64,000 bases of DNA. Origin: Alphaproteobacteria bacterium (GTDB lineage Bacteria > Pseudomonadota > Alphaproteobacteria > UBA8366 > Aestuariispiraceae). Made by a program: the position numbers and the translations under genes. The stretch covers positions 28,935 to 92,934 of the forward strand of contig SPJV01000097.1 of assembly GCA_006844765.1 (NCBI GenBank). The letters run 5' to 3'. Below are positions 27,216-36,402 of this stretch, one piece after another (position 1 is the first letter of the stretch; each line of letters begins with the position of its first letter). The notes beneath the pieces were generated by a model that saw only the letters and a program-made list of their open reading frames with translations, did not search any database and had not been told where the DNA came from.

Positions 27216-27596
27216 TCAACTCTTTGGCCAGGCATCATCTTCAAAGCGTTGGATTTCCAGTAGATGCCCATCGGGATCTCTGAAGAAGCAGTGGTAGATT
27301 GCGAAGTCGCTGTGTCGCTGGGGTGGTTTCTCTAGCGTCACGCCGGCGGCTTCCAGTTTACCGGCCCAGGCGTCGACATCGTCGGTCACCAGGCACAGGA
27401 TGACCCCGCCTGTCTCCGGTACGCGACCATCACGTGGTTTGCATAATCCGACAAAGCTTGATGGGCCGGTGCGATAGATCCGGCACCCGGCCTCTTGGAC
27501 TAAAGTCAACTCCAGTCCCAGTGTCTCGCCATAGAACTGGGCGCCACGATCCAGGTCAGAGGTATAAAGGAACGTAATCTGCTGATCGAAGGGCAT
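27216..27596 (-). CDS. VOC (glyoxalase/bleomycin resistance) family protein
   Basis: The 126-residue product has the paired beta-alpha-beta-beta-beta units of vicinal-oxygen-chelate proteins: FLYTSDLDRGAQFYGETLGL at the N-terminus and FFRDPDGHLLEIQRF at the C-terminus, the latter carrying the usual Glu metal ligand. The family covers glyoxalases, dioxygenases and antibiotic-binding proteins, and nothing here decides which. It ends 6 bases from the end of the TmpB-like gene on the opposite strand, so it is probably not part of that operon. Confidence 0.8.
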   Translation of the reverse strand: MPFDQQITFLYTSDLDRGAQFYGETLGLELTLVQEAGCRIYRTGPSSFVGLCKPRDGRVPETGGVILCLVTDDVDAWAGKLEAAGVTLEKPPQRHSDFAIYHCFFRDPDGHLLEIQRFEDDAWPKS

Positions 27597-27667
27597 CGTG
27601 GCTCTGGCTCCCCTTGCCGATTGTCTCGAATCAGAACGAGTCTAGGCGATCCGTCGGTGGAGTTACT

Positions 27668-27949
27668 ATGTCTAAATCCCGTGCCGAAATGCGCAAGGAG
27701 GTCGAGCAGGAACTCGAACTCGTAATCGCCAAGGCGATCAAACGCGCTGATTGGAGCTACTTCAATGAGAACTACAACCGACAGGCGCGCTCCGTCATGA
27801 AACGGTTGATTAAGAATGGCTACCAGATCGTGCCGATGGAGCCGACCAAGAAAATGCTTGAGGAGGGGAAAGATCAGCTCGAAATCGGGCAGCACCGCCC
27901 CTCCGATGTGGTGCGCAAGATCTATCAAGCCATGATTGATGCTCTTTAG
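27668..27949 (+). CDS. Small conserved-looking protein of unknown function
   Basis: The 93-residue product is highly charged, with an N-terminal Glu/Lys-rich helix (SKSRAEMRKEVEQELE) and no signal or membrane segment. I chose the ATG at 27668 because GGAG lies 6 bases upstream; an ATG at 27614 would add 18 poorly supported residues. It is followed after 14 bases by a methyltransferase gene. I do not recognise the family. Confidence 0.65.
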   Translation: MSKSRAEMRKEVEQELELVIAKAIKRADWSYFNENYNRQARSVMKRLIKNGYQIVPMEPTKKMLEEGKDQLEIGQHRPSDVVRKIYQAMIDAL

Positions 27950-27963
27950 GATCGGAGGCCGGA

Positions 27964-28623
27964 GTGGTCGATTGGGACAAACGCTACCGGGAAGCGACAG
28001 AGCCGCCCTTTGGAACGCTGCCCAGTGAGTATCTGCGCCAGGTTTTAGCGCGGTCCGATTTTGAGATCGGTTCCGCCCTGTGCCTTGCCGATGGCGATGG
28101 CCGCAACGGACGCTGGCTGGCAGGACAAGGCCGGGGAGGGGGCCAGGGCCGGGGCCAGGACCGGGGCCAGGAACGGGGAATAGAGGTGACTGCGGTCGAT
28201 CTGTCCCAGGTCGCAACGGCTCAGGCACGGATCGCCGATGGGTTGTCTGGAATACAAAGTGATCGGATCGCTGCCGATCTTACGCAATGGACACCGGATG
28301 AGGGCCGGGAGTGGGATGCGGTCATTTTGATCGCCCTTCATGCCCCTTGGGCGGAGCGAGAAGTACTGCTGCATCGGGCGGTTGAATGGATTCGGCCTGG
28401 TGGTTTCTTTGTCATCGAAGGCTTTTCAGCGCGAAATCCGCGCGCTTCCGAATGCGGGCCGGCTGATGAAGACCGTCTTTGGAATGTCGAAAAGACCTTG
28501 GCTTGTTTCCCCGGTTTCGAGGTCGTTGAAGCCTTCGAAGGGCAGACGTGGCTGAACGAAGGCCCTCGCCATCAGGGAACGGCGCGCATGGTCCGGATAC
28601 TGGTGAGGAAACCCGCAGAATAA
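27964..28623 (+). CDS. Class I SAM-dependent methyltransferase with a GQ-R-G repeat insertion
   Basis: The 219-residue product has the SAM-binding motif I (ALCLADGDGRNGRWLA) and a following acidic strand end (VTAVDLSQ), as in the TehB/UbiE-like group. Between these two elements, in a loop normally only a few residues long, lies a low-complexity stretch made of GQGR, GQDR and GQER units. This is encoded by three 12-base tandem repeats at 28141-28176. The reading frame is kept. The start is GTG at 27964 after GGAGGCCGGA. The substrate is unknown. Confidence 0.8.
   Translation: MVDWDKRYREATEPPFGTLPSEYLRQVLARSDFEIGSALCLADGDGRNGRWLAGQGRGGGQGRGQDRGQERGIEVTAVDLSQVATAQARIADGLSGIQSDRIAADLTQWTPDEGREWDAVILIALHAPWAEREVLLHRAVEWIRPGGFFVIEGFSARNPRASECGPADEDRLWNVEKTLACFPGFEVVEAFEGQTWLNEGPRHQGTARMVRILVRKPAE
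28141..28176 (+). repeat. Three 12-base tandem repeats inside the methyltransferase gene
   Basis: The units are GGCCAGGGCCGG, GGCCAGGACCGG and GGCCAGGAACGG, one after another and in frame. A degenerate fourth copy (GGACAAGGCCGG) lies just upstream. Copy number may vary by slippage; that is inference. Confidence 0.85.
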
Positions 28624-28642
28624 CGGTGGTTCGTCTCAGACT

Positions 28643-31219
28643 TTATTGGAACTGATCCAGAAGCCGGTCGATATAGTCCAGCTCTTTCGGGGGACGGTTG
28701 CGTTGGCCGGAGCGGCGGCGAAGTTCGTCGCGAACCTCACGCGCCCGCTCCATGGTGCCTTGATCGGGGATATCGACCTCGCCTTGAGACGGACCACGGT
28801 AGTCGGCACTCGGTTCCCGCCCGAATGGGTCGAGACCGGCCTTGCCACCCTGGCTCGGCATCATTTCACCATTGCCCATTTCTTTTGAGAAACGCTCCAT
28901 CATCATATCGCGAGCGACCTGTGCTGCCGATTGCAGTTGATCCATAGCGCGAGATTGTGGATCGACAGCGCCTGTTGCATCGCCACCCCGCAGGGCCTGT
29001 TCGGCATCCCGCATGGCGCGTTCTGCATCGCCGAAGGGGGCGGGAATATCATCCATCATTTCCCCAAAGCGCCGCATGACGTCGCCCAACTGTTGCCGCA
29101 GACCCGCCTGCGCCTCAGCATCCGGCATCGGGACTTGCCCGTCGCTCAGCCCATCCTGTTGATCACCGCGTTGCCCCTGCCATTCACCATGGGTACCCCA
29201 TTGTTCTTGCTGAGAGCGCCGGAAGCTTTGGTCCAGCAGGTCGCGCTGGCGGTTCATCAGCTCGCCCATATCGTTCAGCATTTCCATGCCTTCCCGGGCT
29301 TCAGGGGAAAGCTGCGGGTTGCTGCCCATGCGGAGGTTTTCCATCATCCGCTGAAGTTGGGCCAGCATCTCTTGTGCTTCTTCTTTCATGCCGTTGCGCA
29401 TGAGTTCCCGTATCTGGTCCAGCATCGAATCCAGATCATTCTGCCGCAGCATTTGGGTGTTCTCGCCCTGCGCGGTTTCAGGCTCTTCACCCTCCGCCAT
29501 TCGGCGCTGCATATCTTCGCGCATGGCATCCAAATAGTCGTTCATCGCGTTCTGTAGCTCTTGCATCAACCGCTCGAGCTCCGCCATCCCGGCATCACGG
29601 GCCATCGCTTCAGCGAGTGCTTCTTCGGCCGCGCGTAATCGCGCCAACGCGAGAGAAAGGCCGCCATCATCAAGCCGAAGCGCTGTTTTCCAGAGCATGT
29701 CGACAACAAAATCGATTTGTTCTTTCTTCGGACGCAGCCCGGTCTTGTCGCGCGCCAATCGCCGGATCGACATATCGAGCGCCATAAACACGACCAGATC
29801 GCTGCCATAGGTCTGGTGATCCGTTGCGATTTCTCTCAGATCCTTTGCAACAGTTTCCCAATTGCGCTCCGGATCCCAGGCGAGTTCCCGGCGCTGAGCG
29901 ATGATGGCGCGGGCAACCGGGTGTTGGAAAACACGTTCCGGCAACAGGACGCGCATCGGGCGTGTCTTGGTCACTTGCCCCGCAACATCTGTTGCTACCA
30001 ATGTCATTTCAACCAACCCACCGGCCCAGGGATGGGCGGTCAGATCTCGAATGCTGCGCCTGGGCGTGTCATACGCTTCCGGCGGCGGCACCGGCAGAGG
30101 GGTTTCGATGAAGTGGTCGATATCCTCAAAGGATGGTTTCGCATCGGCGCGGCGGAATTCCGCAGATATGGTGCTCAGCCCAAAATCATCAGATGCTTTG
30201 TAGAGGATCGTAAGCGAGAGTTGTGGTGTCGGCCTAGGCTTTTCGCTCGCAATAATCTCCGGCGGTGCATCGGGAATAGCGACGACCGACCAGTTGCGGT
30301 GATCCCGACTGGAGAGGTCCAATTGGATATCCCCACTGCTGTTGATTGGGGCCTCCATACGGTAGGCACCTTTATCAAGCGGTTCCGGTTCGACAATGGT
30401 TCCATCGGGAAGTGTCAGCTTAGGTGGGTCTTCAACCCCGGCGATTTGCACGACGAGGGCGGAGCCGGCGGGAACCGACACGGCACTTACGGAAGCCGAT
30501 GCTTCATCGTCGCCCTCATCATTTTCTGCGTCTGCCGATAGTGCAGGGGTAGCGCTGCTGCCGCTGGCCAGGAAGACGGGCGGTTCACCTGTATAGGCCG
30601 GGGGTGTGATCCAAGCATCAATGGCGAGCTGGATCTGGGGGATCGGCGTCGTAAATTGCGGGAACAGGCTGTCGGCGATCCTGTCCAGCGGGCGTGATCC
30701 GGCCGAGACAAAGGCTACGATCAGCATTAAGGCCGATATCATACGCAGCGCGTAGGGATCACGGCGGGTCAGGCGCGGTGCGGTGCCGCCGGTTGCCATC
30801 CCGGTAAGCTGTTTCCAAAGGCGCTGCTTATGGGTCTCCCAGATGCCGTATTGTGCCGGGCTTCCCCCAGCCATCTGGTCGTCGAGTGTCTCCAGGGGTC
30901 GACCGGCCAAGCCATTTATTTTTTCAAGGCGGCGGCGGGCTTCTGCTTCACTTGGCCAGCGATAGGCGCGGGCGCCGGCACGAAGTTGCCAGATGAGAAC
31001 CGCCGCAAAGGCAAGGAGCAGGGCTAGATGCAGCCAGGCGCTTAGATGGGGGAGCCAGCCAGTTAGAAGGGCGGCAACGAACACGAAAAGGAGTGCCGTC
31101 GGTTGCCAGAACCGTTCAATGGCTTCCTCAAAACAAAGGATCAACCGGGATCGGAAGACCAGCCCTTGCAGCTGGCTCAAGGACAGGTTCTTGCCTTCGT
31201 TCCGGACGTCGTGCCGCAT
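28643..31219 (-). CDS. TIGR02302 family (DUF4175) membrane protein
   Basis: The 858-residue product has two or three N-terminal membrane helices (about residues 38-82 and 160-175), a long periplasmic-looking middle with an acidic Ala/Ser-rich patch near residues 220-245, and a C-terminal third of long helices rich in Gln, Met, Glu and Arg (DLDSMLDQIRELMRNG and similar). This low-complexity C-terminus is the mark of the alphaproteobacterial TIGR02302 family, which has no established function. Its place directly downstream of lysA is conserved in the class. Confidence 0.88.
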   Translation of the reverse strand: MRHDVRNEGKNLSLSQLQGLVFRSRLILCFEEAIERFWQPTALLFVFVAALLTGWLPHLSAWLHLALLLAFAAVLIWQLRAGARAYRWPSEAEARRRLEKINGLAGRPLETLDDQMAGGSPAQYGIWETHKQRLWKQLTGMATGGTAPRLTRRDPYALRMISALMLIVAFVSAGSRPLDRIADSLFPQFTTPIPQIQLAIDAWITPPAYTGEPPVFLASGSSATPALSADAENDEGDDEASASVSAVSVPAGSALVVQIAGVEDPPKLTLPDGTIVEPEPLDKGAYRMEAPINSSGDIQLDLSSRDHRNWSVVAIPDAPPEIIASEKPRPTPQLSLTILYKASDDFGLSTISAEFRRADAKPSFEDIDHFIETPLPVPPPEAYDTPRRSIRDLTAHPWAGGLVEMTLVATDVAGQVTKTRPMRVLLPERVFQHPVARAIIAQRRELAWDPERNWETVAKDLREIATDHQTYGSDLVVFMALDMSIRRLARDKTGLRPKKEQIDFVVDMLWKTALRLDDGGLSLALARLRAAEEALAEAMARDAGMAELERLMQELQNAMNDYLDAMREDMQRRMAEGEEPETAQGENTQMLRQNDLDSMLDQIRELMRNGMKEEAQEMLAQLQRMMENLRMGSNPQLSPEAREGMEMLNDMGELMNRQRDLLDQSFRRSQQEQWGTHGEWQGQRGDQQDGLSDGQVPMPDAEAQAGLRQQLGDVMRRFGEMMDDIPAPFGDAERAMRDAEQALRGGDATGAVDPQSRAMDQLQSAAQVARDMMMERFSKEMGNGEMMPSQGGKAGLDPFGREPSADYRGPSQGEVDIPDQGTMERAREVRDELRRRSGQRNRPPKELDYIDRLLDQFQ

Positions 31220-31340
31220 GGCGCGCTCCTTCGCTCCACCCCCCTGGATTGATCCCTTCTGGACTGATTGTCGAACGCAGTCCCTATAACGGTCTCTTTA
31301 CACGGTCCCTTCAAAAGGGCGCGTCCGTCTAGGTCCTGGT

Positions 31341-32642
31341 TTAGTCGGCGTTTTCCTGATCTGCCGGCAGCCAGTCCGCAATTCGGTCCATTCCCAACAG
31401 CATCTCATAAGTTTGCCGTGGGCGCACGACAGAAAATTGGTCGTCTGATACCAGGACTTCGGGGATCAGTGGCCGGGAGTTATAGGTTGATGCCATGACC
31501 GCCCCGTAGGCACCCGCGCTGCCAAAGGCGACCAACTCCCCTTCGTTTATCAGCGGCAAGGCGCGTTCGGTCGCAAAGGTATCGCCGGTTTCGCAGACCG
31601 GGCCGACAACATCATGGGCTTGCACGGGCGTCTTCGGATTTGGTTCTTTGACCGGCTTGATCTCATGATGGCCTTCATAGAGTGCCGGTCGGATCAAATC
31701 ATTCATCGCCGCATCCAGAACCAGGAATCGCCGGGCCTCGCCTTGTTTGACGATCAAGGTCTTGGCGATGAGCATCCCGGCATTGCCGACGATCATCCGT
31801 CCCGGCTCGAAAGCTAGCTTGCAACCGATATCGCCCAAAGTGTCGGCGACAACCCGCGCATAGTCATCAGGCGCCGGTGGCGGGCTGTTTGACTGAGCTG
31901 CGGTATAGGGAATGCCCAGACCGCCGCCGAGATCAAGATGGCGGATATCATGGCCCAGTTCTCGAAGGCGTCGCACCAACTCCGCCACCCGCACGAAGGT
32001 GGCGCGATAGGGCTCAAGCTCGGTCAATTGCGAGCCGATATGGACGGCAACCGACACCGGTTCGATCCCCGGCAGTGCAGCGGCACGGGCATAGATTTCC
32101 TCGGCCCGATCGATATCGATCCCAAACTTGTTCTCTTTCTTGCCTGTCGAGATCTTGGCATGCGTTTTCGCATCTACATCGGGGTTCACGCGGATGGCGA
32201 TCCGCGCGGTCTTCCCCATGGATGAGGCGAGGCGGGATAGGGTTTCAAGCTCCGAATCCGACTCGACGTTGATTTGATGCACATTCTCGGACAGGGCGAA
32301 GGTCAGTTCAGCTTCAGATTTACCCACACCGGAATAAACGATGCGGGATGCGGGAACGCCTGCGGCCATGGCGCGGCGCATTTCACCTTCTGAGACGATG
32401 TCGGCGCCCGCCCCTTCGGCGGCCAGAGTGGCAATGACCGACAGATTGCTGTTTGCCTTGATGGCGTAAAAGACTTCGGAATCGAGACCGAGCGCGGTCA
32501 GGGCGCCGGCGAAAACTTGATAGTGTCGAACCAGCGTTGCCGTGGAATAGACATAGAATGGCGTGCCGATTTCGTCTGCGATCTGTTGGATCGGGACATT
32601 CTCGGCATGCATTTCGCCGTCGATGTAATCGAAATGATGCAT
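31341..32642 (-). CDS. lysA: Diaminopimelate decarboxylase LysA
   Basis: LysA is the PLP enzyme that converts meso-diaminopimelate to L-lysine. The 433-residue product has the PLP lysine in FYAIKANSNLSV, the phosphate-binding glycine loop in LDLGGGLGIPY, and the C-terminal CETGDTFA motif. The length is normal. It lies in the argH-lptM-lysA-TIGR02302 order on the minus strand. Confidence 0.96.
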   Translation of the reverse strand: MHHFDYIDGEMHAENVPIQQIADEIGTPFYVYSTATLVRHYQVFAGALTALGLDSEVFYAIKANSNLSVIATLAAEGAGADIVSEGEMRRAMAAGVPASRIVYSGVGKSEAELTFALSENVHQINVESDSELETLSRLASSMGKTARIAIRVNPDVDAKTHAKISTGKKENKFGIDIDRAEEIYARAAALPGIEPVSVAVHIGSQLTELEPYRATFVRVAELVRRLRELGHDIRHLDLGGGLGIPYTAAQSNSPPPAPDDYARVVADTLGDIGCKLAFEPGRMIVGNAGMLIAKTLIVKQGEARRFLVLDAAMNDLIRPALYEGHHEIKPVKEPNPKTPVQAHDVVGPVCETGDTFATERALPLINEGELVAFGSAGAYGAVMASTYNSRPLIPEVLVSDDQFSVVRPRQTYEMLLGMDRIADWLPADQENAD

Positions 32643-32715
32643 GGTTTAATCTCTATCTTGGCCGGTCAAAAGTCTGGTGCCAAATGTGTGTTGCCGGGGT
32701 GTCTTACTAACCGGC

Positions 32716-32862
32716 TTATTCAGTCGGATATTGCTGCGGAAACTTTGAATCTTCGCTTGGAGCCTTCGGGCTGGATTTCTTGCCGCATGCACCGACCGAC
32801 AGTGCCATGACAAAAGCCACCGCAAGAAGTGATCCGGATTTCAGTACCGTTTTCAGCATCAT
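32716..32862 (-). CDS. lptM: LptM-type small lipoprotein
   Basis: A 48-residue reading frame begins at 32862 (or at the adjacent ATG at 32859) after GGAAAGGG. It has a basic N-terminus, a hydrophobic stretch and the lipobox SVGAC with Cys26. The mature part begins CGKKS and ends near FPQQYPTE, which resembles the small lipoproteins of the LptM/YifL group that sit between argH and lysA in many alphaproteobacteria. LptM helps assemble the LptD-LptE lipopolysaccharide translocon in E. coli; the same job here is inference from position and form. Confidence 0.8.
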   Translation of the reverse strand: MMLKTVLKSGSLLAVAFVMALSVGACGKKSSPKAPSEDSKFPQQYPTE

Positions 32863-32886
32863 GATCCCTTTCCGACAGTGTCCAGT

Positions 32887-34272
32887 TTAACCCAGAAAAC
32901 GCTGGCGCGCACGTGCCGCTGCAGCCCGGACATTTTCCGGTGCTGTGCCGCCAAAGCTGGTCCGGCTGGCAACAGAGGCTTCGGGCGTCAGAACAGAGAA
33001 GATATCGTCTGTGATCCTGGCTTCAACGGTTTGCATTTCCTCAAGTGATAGATCGGCGAGGTCGCAGCCCTTATCTTCCGCCATTTTGACCAGACGTCCG
33101 GTCACATGATGGGCATCCCTGAAGGGCAGGCCCAGGACCCGGACCAACCAATCGGCCAGATCCGTTGCGGTAGGGAAACCGGCTTCCAAGGCAGCGCGCA
33201 TCCGCTCCGGCCTTGGTTCCATGTCTGTCACCATGCCGGCCATCGCCGCGACGGAAAGCGCGATTGCTTCAACTGCATCGAAAAGCGGTTCTTTGTCTTC
33301 CTGCATGTCCTTATTGAAGGTCATGGGAAGGCCTTTGACCACCAATGCCATGCCGGTGAAGGCGCCCAGAATGCGGCCCGGCTTGGCACGGACCAGCTCA
33401 GCGGCGTCTGGGTTTTTCTTTTGCGGCATGATGGACGATCCGGTCGTGAAGGCATCGCTCAACTCAATGAAGCCGAAGCGGTCTGTCATCCAGATCACGA
33501 TTTCTTCTGCCAATCGCGACAAGTGCACTGAGCAGATCGTCGCCGTGGCCAGGAACTCCATGATGAAGTCACGGCTGGCGACACTATCCATCGAGTTCTC
33601 GGTCGGGCGATCAAAGCCCAGCAATTCTGCTGTCATGCTCCGGTCGATATCGAAGGATGTCCCGGCAAGAGCGGCGGCGCCCAAAGTGCATTCATTCAAG
33701 CGCTTGCGGCAATCGGCGAGCCGCCCACGGTCGCGCCCTGTCATTTCGGCGTAGGCCAGGAGATGGTGACCGAACGTCACCGGCTGAGCACTTTGCAGAT
33801 GCGTGTAGCCCGGCATTAGCACATCCGCATGGGCTTCCGCCTTATCGATCAGGGCGATCTGAAGAGCCTCCAGCCCTTTGTCGAGGCCATCAATCTCGTC
33901 ACGCAGCCAAAGCCGCATATCGGTGATGACCTGATCGTTCCGGCTGCGTCCCGTGTGTAGGCGCGCGCCGGGCTCCCCGATCAGATCCCGCAGCCGCGCT
34001 TCCACATTCATATGGATATCTTCAAGCGCGACCTTGAATTCGAAGCGGCCTTCCTCAATTTCTTTTTCAATGCTGTTCAGGCCATCGTGAATGGCGTCGC
34101 GGTCGGCTTCGGATATAATGCCGCGCGCAGCCAGCATCGCGGAATGAGCGCGCGAGCCGGCGATGTCTTGGCGGAAGAGTTTTTTGTCGAAGCCAATGGA
34201 GGCATTTATCTTTTCCATTACTTCAGAAGGTCCGGCGGCGAACCGGCCGCCCCACATTTCGTTTCCGCTCAT
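32887..34272 (-). CDS. argH: Argininosuccinate lyase ArgH
   Basis: ArgH splits argininosuccinate into arginine and fumarate, the last step of arginine synthesis. The 461-residue product has the fumarase/aspartase superfamily signature GSSIMPQKKNPD, the HTGRSRNDQ motif and the TSFDIDR segment. The length is normal. It heads the leftward operon with lptM and lysA and is divergent from tlpA, with only 54 bases between the two starts. Confidence 0.97.
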   Translation of the reverse strand: MSGNEMWGGRFAAGPSEVMEKINASIGFDKKLFRQDIAGSRAHSAMLAARGIISEADRDAIHDGLNSIEKEIEEGRFEFKVALEDIHMNVEARLRDLIGEPGARLHTGRSRNDQVITDMRLWLRDEIDGLDKGLEALQIALIDKAEAHADVLMPGYTHLQSAQPVTFGHHLLAYAEMTGRDRGRLADCRKRLNECTLGAAALAGTSFDIDRSMTAELLGFDRPTENSMDSVASRDFIMEFLATATICSVHLSRLAEEIVIWMTDRFGFIELSDAFTTGSSIMPQKKNPDAAELVRAKPGRILGAFTGMALVVKGLPMTFNKDMQEDKEPLFDAVEAIALSVAAMAGMVTDMEPRPERMRAALEAGFPTATDLADWLVRVLGLPFRDAHHVTGRLVKMAEDKGCDLADLSLEEMQTVEARITDDIFSVLTPEASVASRTSFGGTAPENVRAAAARARQRFLG

Positions 34273-34326
34273 GCCATGTATTCCACTGTCAGCCCAAATG
34301 GGTCGTTTAGAAAAAGGATCGACAGG

Positions 34327-34950
34327 ATGATCAAGGCCTTACCTTCCGTCAATCGGCGCCAAATCCTCAAGATTTCCGGCGGCGCGGCTGCGCTGACGAT
34401 GCTCCCTGGATTGGCGGCGGCGGAATATCCGCCGACAGATGGAGAGATGCAAGGGTTCATTCTTCTGAAGGATCGGGCCTTGGCGCCGACAATTCCCTTT
34501 TTTGATGCGGATGACAATGTTCGGCATTTCTCCGATTTTGGGAACAAGGTCCTACTGGTGAATTTCTGGGCCACTTGGTGCGCCCCTTGTGTTCATGAAC
34601 TCCCAAATCTGGATAACGTGATGGCTATGCTTGGCGGACCGGATTTCGCGGTGCTGACCATCAGTCAGGATCGCGGTGGGGCGGCGGTCGCAAAGCCATT
34701 TCTGGAAGAGCGCATGGGACTTCGAAATCTGGAGACATTCGTGGATAAGCGCCTGAAGTTGGGCAGGGCTCTTGGGGTGCGTGGGCTTCCGACCACCTAT
34801 CTGATTGATCGGCGTGGGATGCTTGTCGGTGGCATGACTGGTTCTGCTGCATGGGATTCACCGGACGCCCTGAAACTGATCCGTCATGTCATGGCGGAAG
34901 GTGCCGGCAGTAGTGATGGATATTCAACGGATGGCACGATCAAAACGTAA
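34327..34950 (+). CDS. tlpA: TlpA-type periplasmic thiol:disulfide oxidoreductase
   Basis: The 207-residue product has a twin-arginine-like signal (NRRQILK followed by a hydrophobic stretch ending LAAAEY) and a thioredoxin fold with the WCAPC motif (Cys85, Cys88), followed by GLPTTYLID with the cis-Pro. This is typical of TlpA/ResA proteins that reduce periplasmic cysteines, for example in cytochrome oxidase assembly. A much longer open frame starts at 34012 but lies over argH; the ATG at 34327 after GACAGG fits the signal peptide. The pairing with argH is usual for alphaproteobacteria. Confidence 0.88.
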   Translation: MIKALPSVNRRQILKISGGAAALTMLPGLAAAEYPPTDGEMQGFILLKDRALAPTIPFFDADDNVRHFSDFGNKVLLVNFWATWCAPCVHELPNLDNVMAMLGGPDFAVLTISQDRGGAAVAKPFLEERMGLRNLETFVDKRLKLGRALGVRGLPTTYLIDRRGMLVGGMTGSAAWDSPDALKLIRHVMAEGAGSSDGYSTDGTIKT

Positions 34951-35133
34951 CCAGGTGGGGCCTTATCGGGTATCCTAATATGAATATGTGTTGAAAATGC
35001 GTTTCCAGGCGATGGGCGGATGGAAATTGCGGTGAAGCCGGTCTAAGTTAGCATCAGGAAGTCGAGGGGGCTTCCAATGCCTTAGGGTTTTGCGGTTACA
35101 ATGAATTGCAGTTCACACTGTGGGGGTTTGGGT

Positions 35134-36366
35134 ATGGCTACGCTAGAAGAGATTGAAAAAAAACGGCTTTATGACGGTCACATCCGGTTGTTCTTGGATG
35201 AGGTCTATTGCGAAGTACTGCGCTATGAACATGCGGAGCAGTATAAGATTTCACCGCAAGATGTTGAGGTCTGGCGGGAAGTCTATCTGGGCGAAAGCGG
35301 CTCCTATGCCGATGTCTTTGTTCAGCCCGGCGATCATGAAAAGTATTACCTTGAAATCAAGCTCGGCATGGAAGGGCATGAGGTTGTTGAGGATCTGCAT
35401 CGGGAATATGGCCCGGACGATACCTTTCACCCCGGTGTTTCGCTGCTGAAGGTCCTGGTTAACAAGAAGGACTATTCCGACTTCAAGGAAGTTGAAAAGG
35501 AAAGCCGGAAGAAGGTTCATCCCGGTCTCAAACTGGAATTCGTCGACCGTCAGACGGTGGTCGATAAGATCAAGAAACGCTATGGCGTTGAAGTTACCGA
35601 CTTCACGCCGGACACTCTCTTGGAAGTGCGGGACGCCATTGATAAGGAAAAATGGCGCTATGCGTTCGGTGACGAACATGCCGAAAGCCCGCTTCGCGAT
35701 ATGCTGCTCTGGAATTTCTCATCCTGGCATCTGGCCAAGATCGCCAAGGAACAGAATGTTTTGCCGCATACGGTTCTGCGTCCGAAACTCTATAAGGGCG
35801 TCGTCATTCTGATGGCGGATCTGTGCAGCTTCTCGTCCTATGTGCGGGATTCGCGCGATCCTGATTTTACCCGACTGCGGTTGGAAACCTTTTATTCCAA
35901 GGCCCGCACCGCAATCCATAACTGCGGCGGCATGATGTATCAGATCGTTGGGGATGAGGTTGTGGGCATCTTCGGGCTCCACGAAAGCAACACCGATTAC
36001 ATGGCCCAAGCGGTTAAATGCGCGCGGGCACTGGCGGATATCGGCTATTCCGTTGCCTCGGATTGGCAGCGGGGATTGGACCGGGTCCAGAATAAACATG
36101 GCGTCCATATGGGCTGCGCGATCGGCGATCTGTCGATGGTGCCGTTCCGGCCGTTTTCCTCAACCCAAGTCGGATTCCTGGGGGAGGGTATCAACCTTTC
36201 CGCCCGTTTGATGGGACAGTCCGGACCGGGTGAAATGGTCATGTCGAACCTGTTGTATGAGCGGCTGCCGCCCGAACTCGCCGATCTGTTCGTTGAGATG
36301 GAACCGGCTGAAGCCAAGAACATGGGTAGCTTCCTGTGTTGGCGTATGCCGACGCGGCAATACTGA
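35134..36366 (+). CDS. Class III nucleotidyl cyclase with N-terminal PD-(D/E)XK-like domain
   Basis: The 410-residue soluble protein (start at 35134; an ATG at 35101 adds 11 residues) has two parts. Residues about 20-145 contain ADVF (Asp60) followed 14 residues later by YLEIKLG (Glu74, Lys76), which fits the D...E-x-K core of restriction-nuclease-like folds. Residues about 220-405 form a class III cyclase domain with metal Asp229 (LMADLCSF) and Asp274 (IVGDEVVG), and the transition-state pair Asn354 and Arg358 (INLSARL). The base-selecting positions are not those of a standard adenylyl cyclase: Gln270 replaces the Lys and Glu351 the Asp. The product nucleotide is therefore uncertain. No cyclic-nucleotide-binding effector is next to it. 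Confidence 0.75.
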   Translation: MATLEEIEKKRLYDGHIRLFLDEVYCEVLRYEHAEQYKISPQDVEVWREVYLGESGSYADVFVQPGDHEKYYLEIKLGMEGHEVVEDLHREYGPDDTFHPGVSLLKVLVNKKDYSDFKEVEKESRKKVHPGLKLEFVDRQTVVDKIKKRYGVEVTDFTPDTLLEVRDAIDKEKWRYAFGDEHAESPLRDMLLWNFSSWHLAKIAKEQNVLPHTVLRPKLYKGVVILMADLCSFSSYVRDSRDPDFTRLRLETFYSKARTAIHNCGGMMYQIVGDEVVGIFGLHESNTDYMAQAVKCARALADIGYSVASDWQRGLDRVQNKHGVHMGCAIGDLSMVPFRPFSSTQVGFLGEGINLSARLMGQSGPGEMVMSNLLYERLPPELADLFVEMEPAEAKNMGSFLCWRMPTRQY

Positions 36367-36402
36367 TCGCGTAGGTTCTTTTTTTTTATATTTCGAATTT
36401 AG

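Noticed and set aside
35134..36366. The cyclase as part of a Pycsar-type antiphage system
   Set aside because: No cyclic-nucleotide-binding effector, nuclease partner or other defence gene is adjacent; neighbours are tlpA/argH and an exporter. The domain fusion is reported as odd, but the defence claim is not supported.
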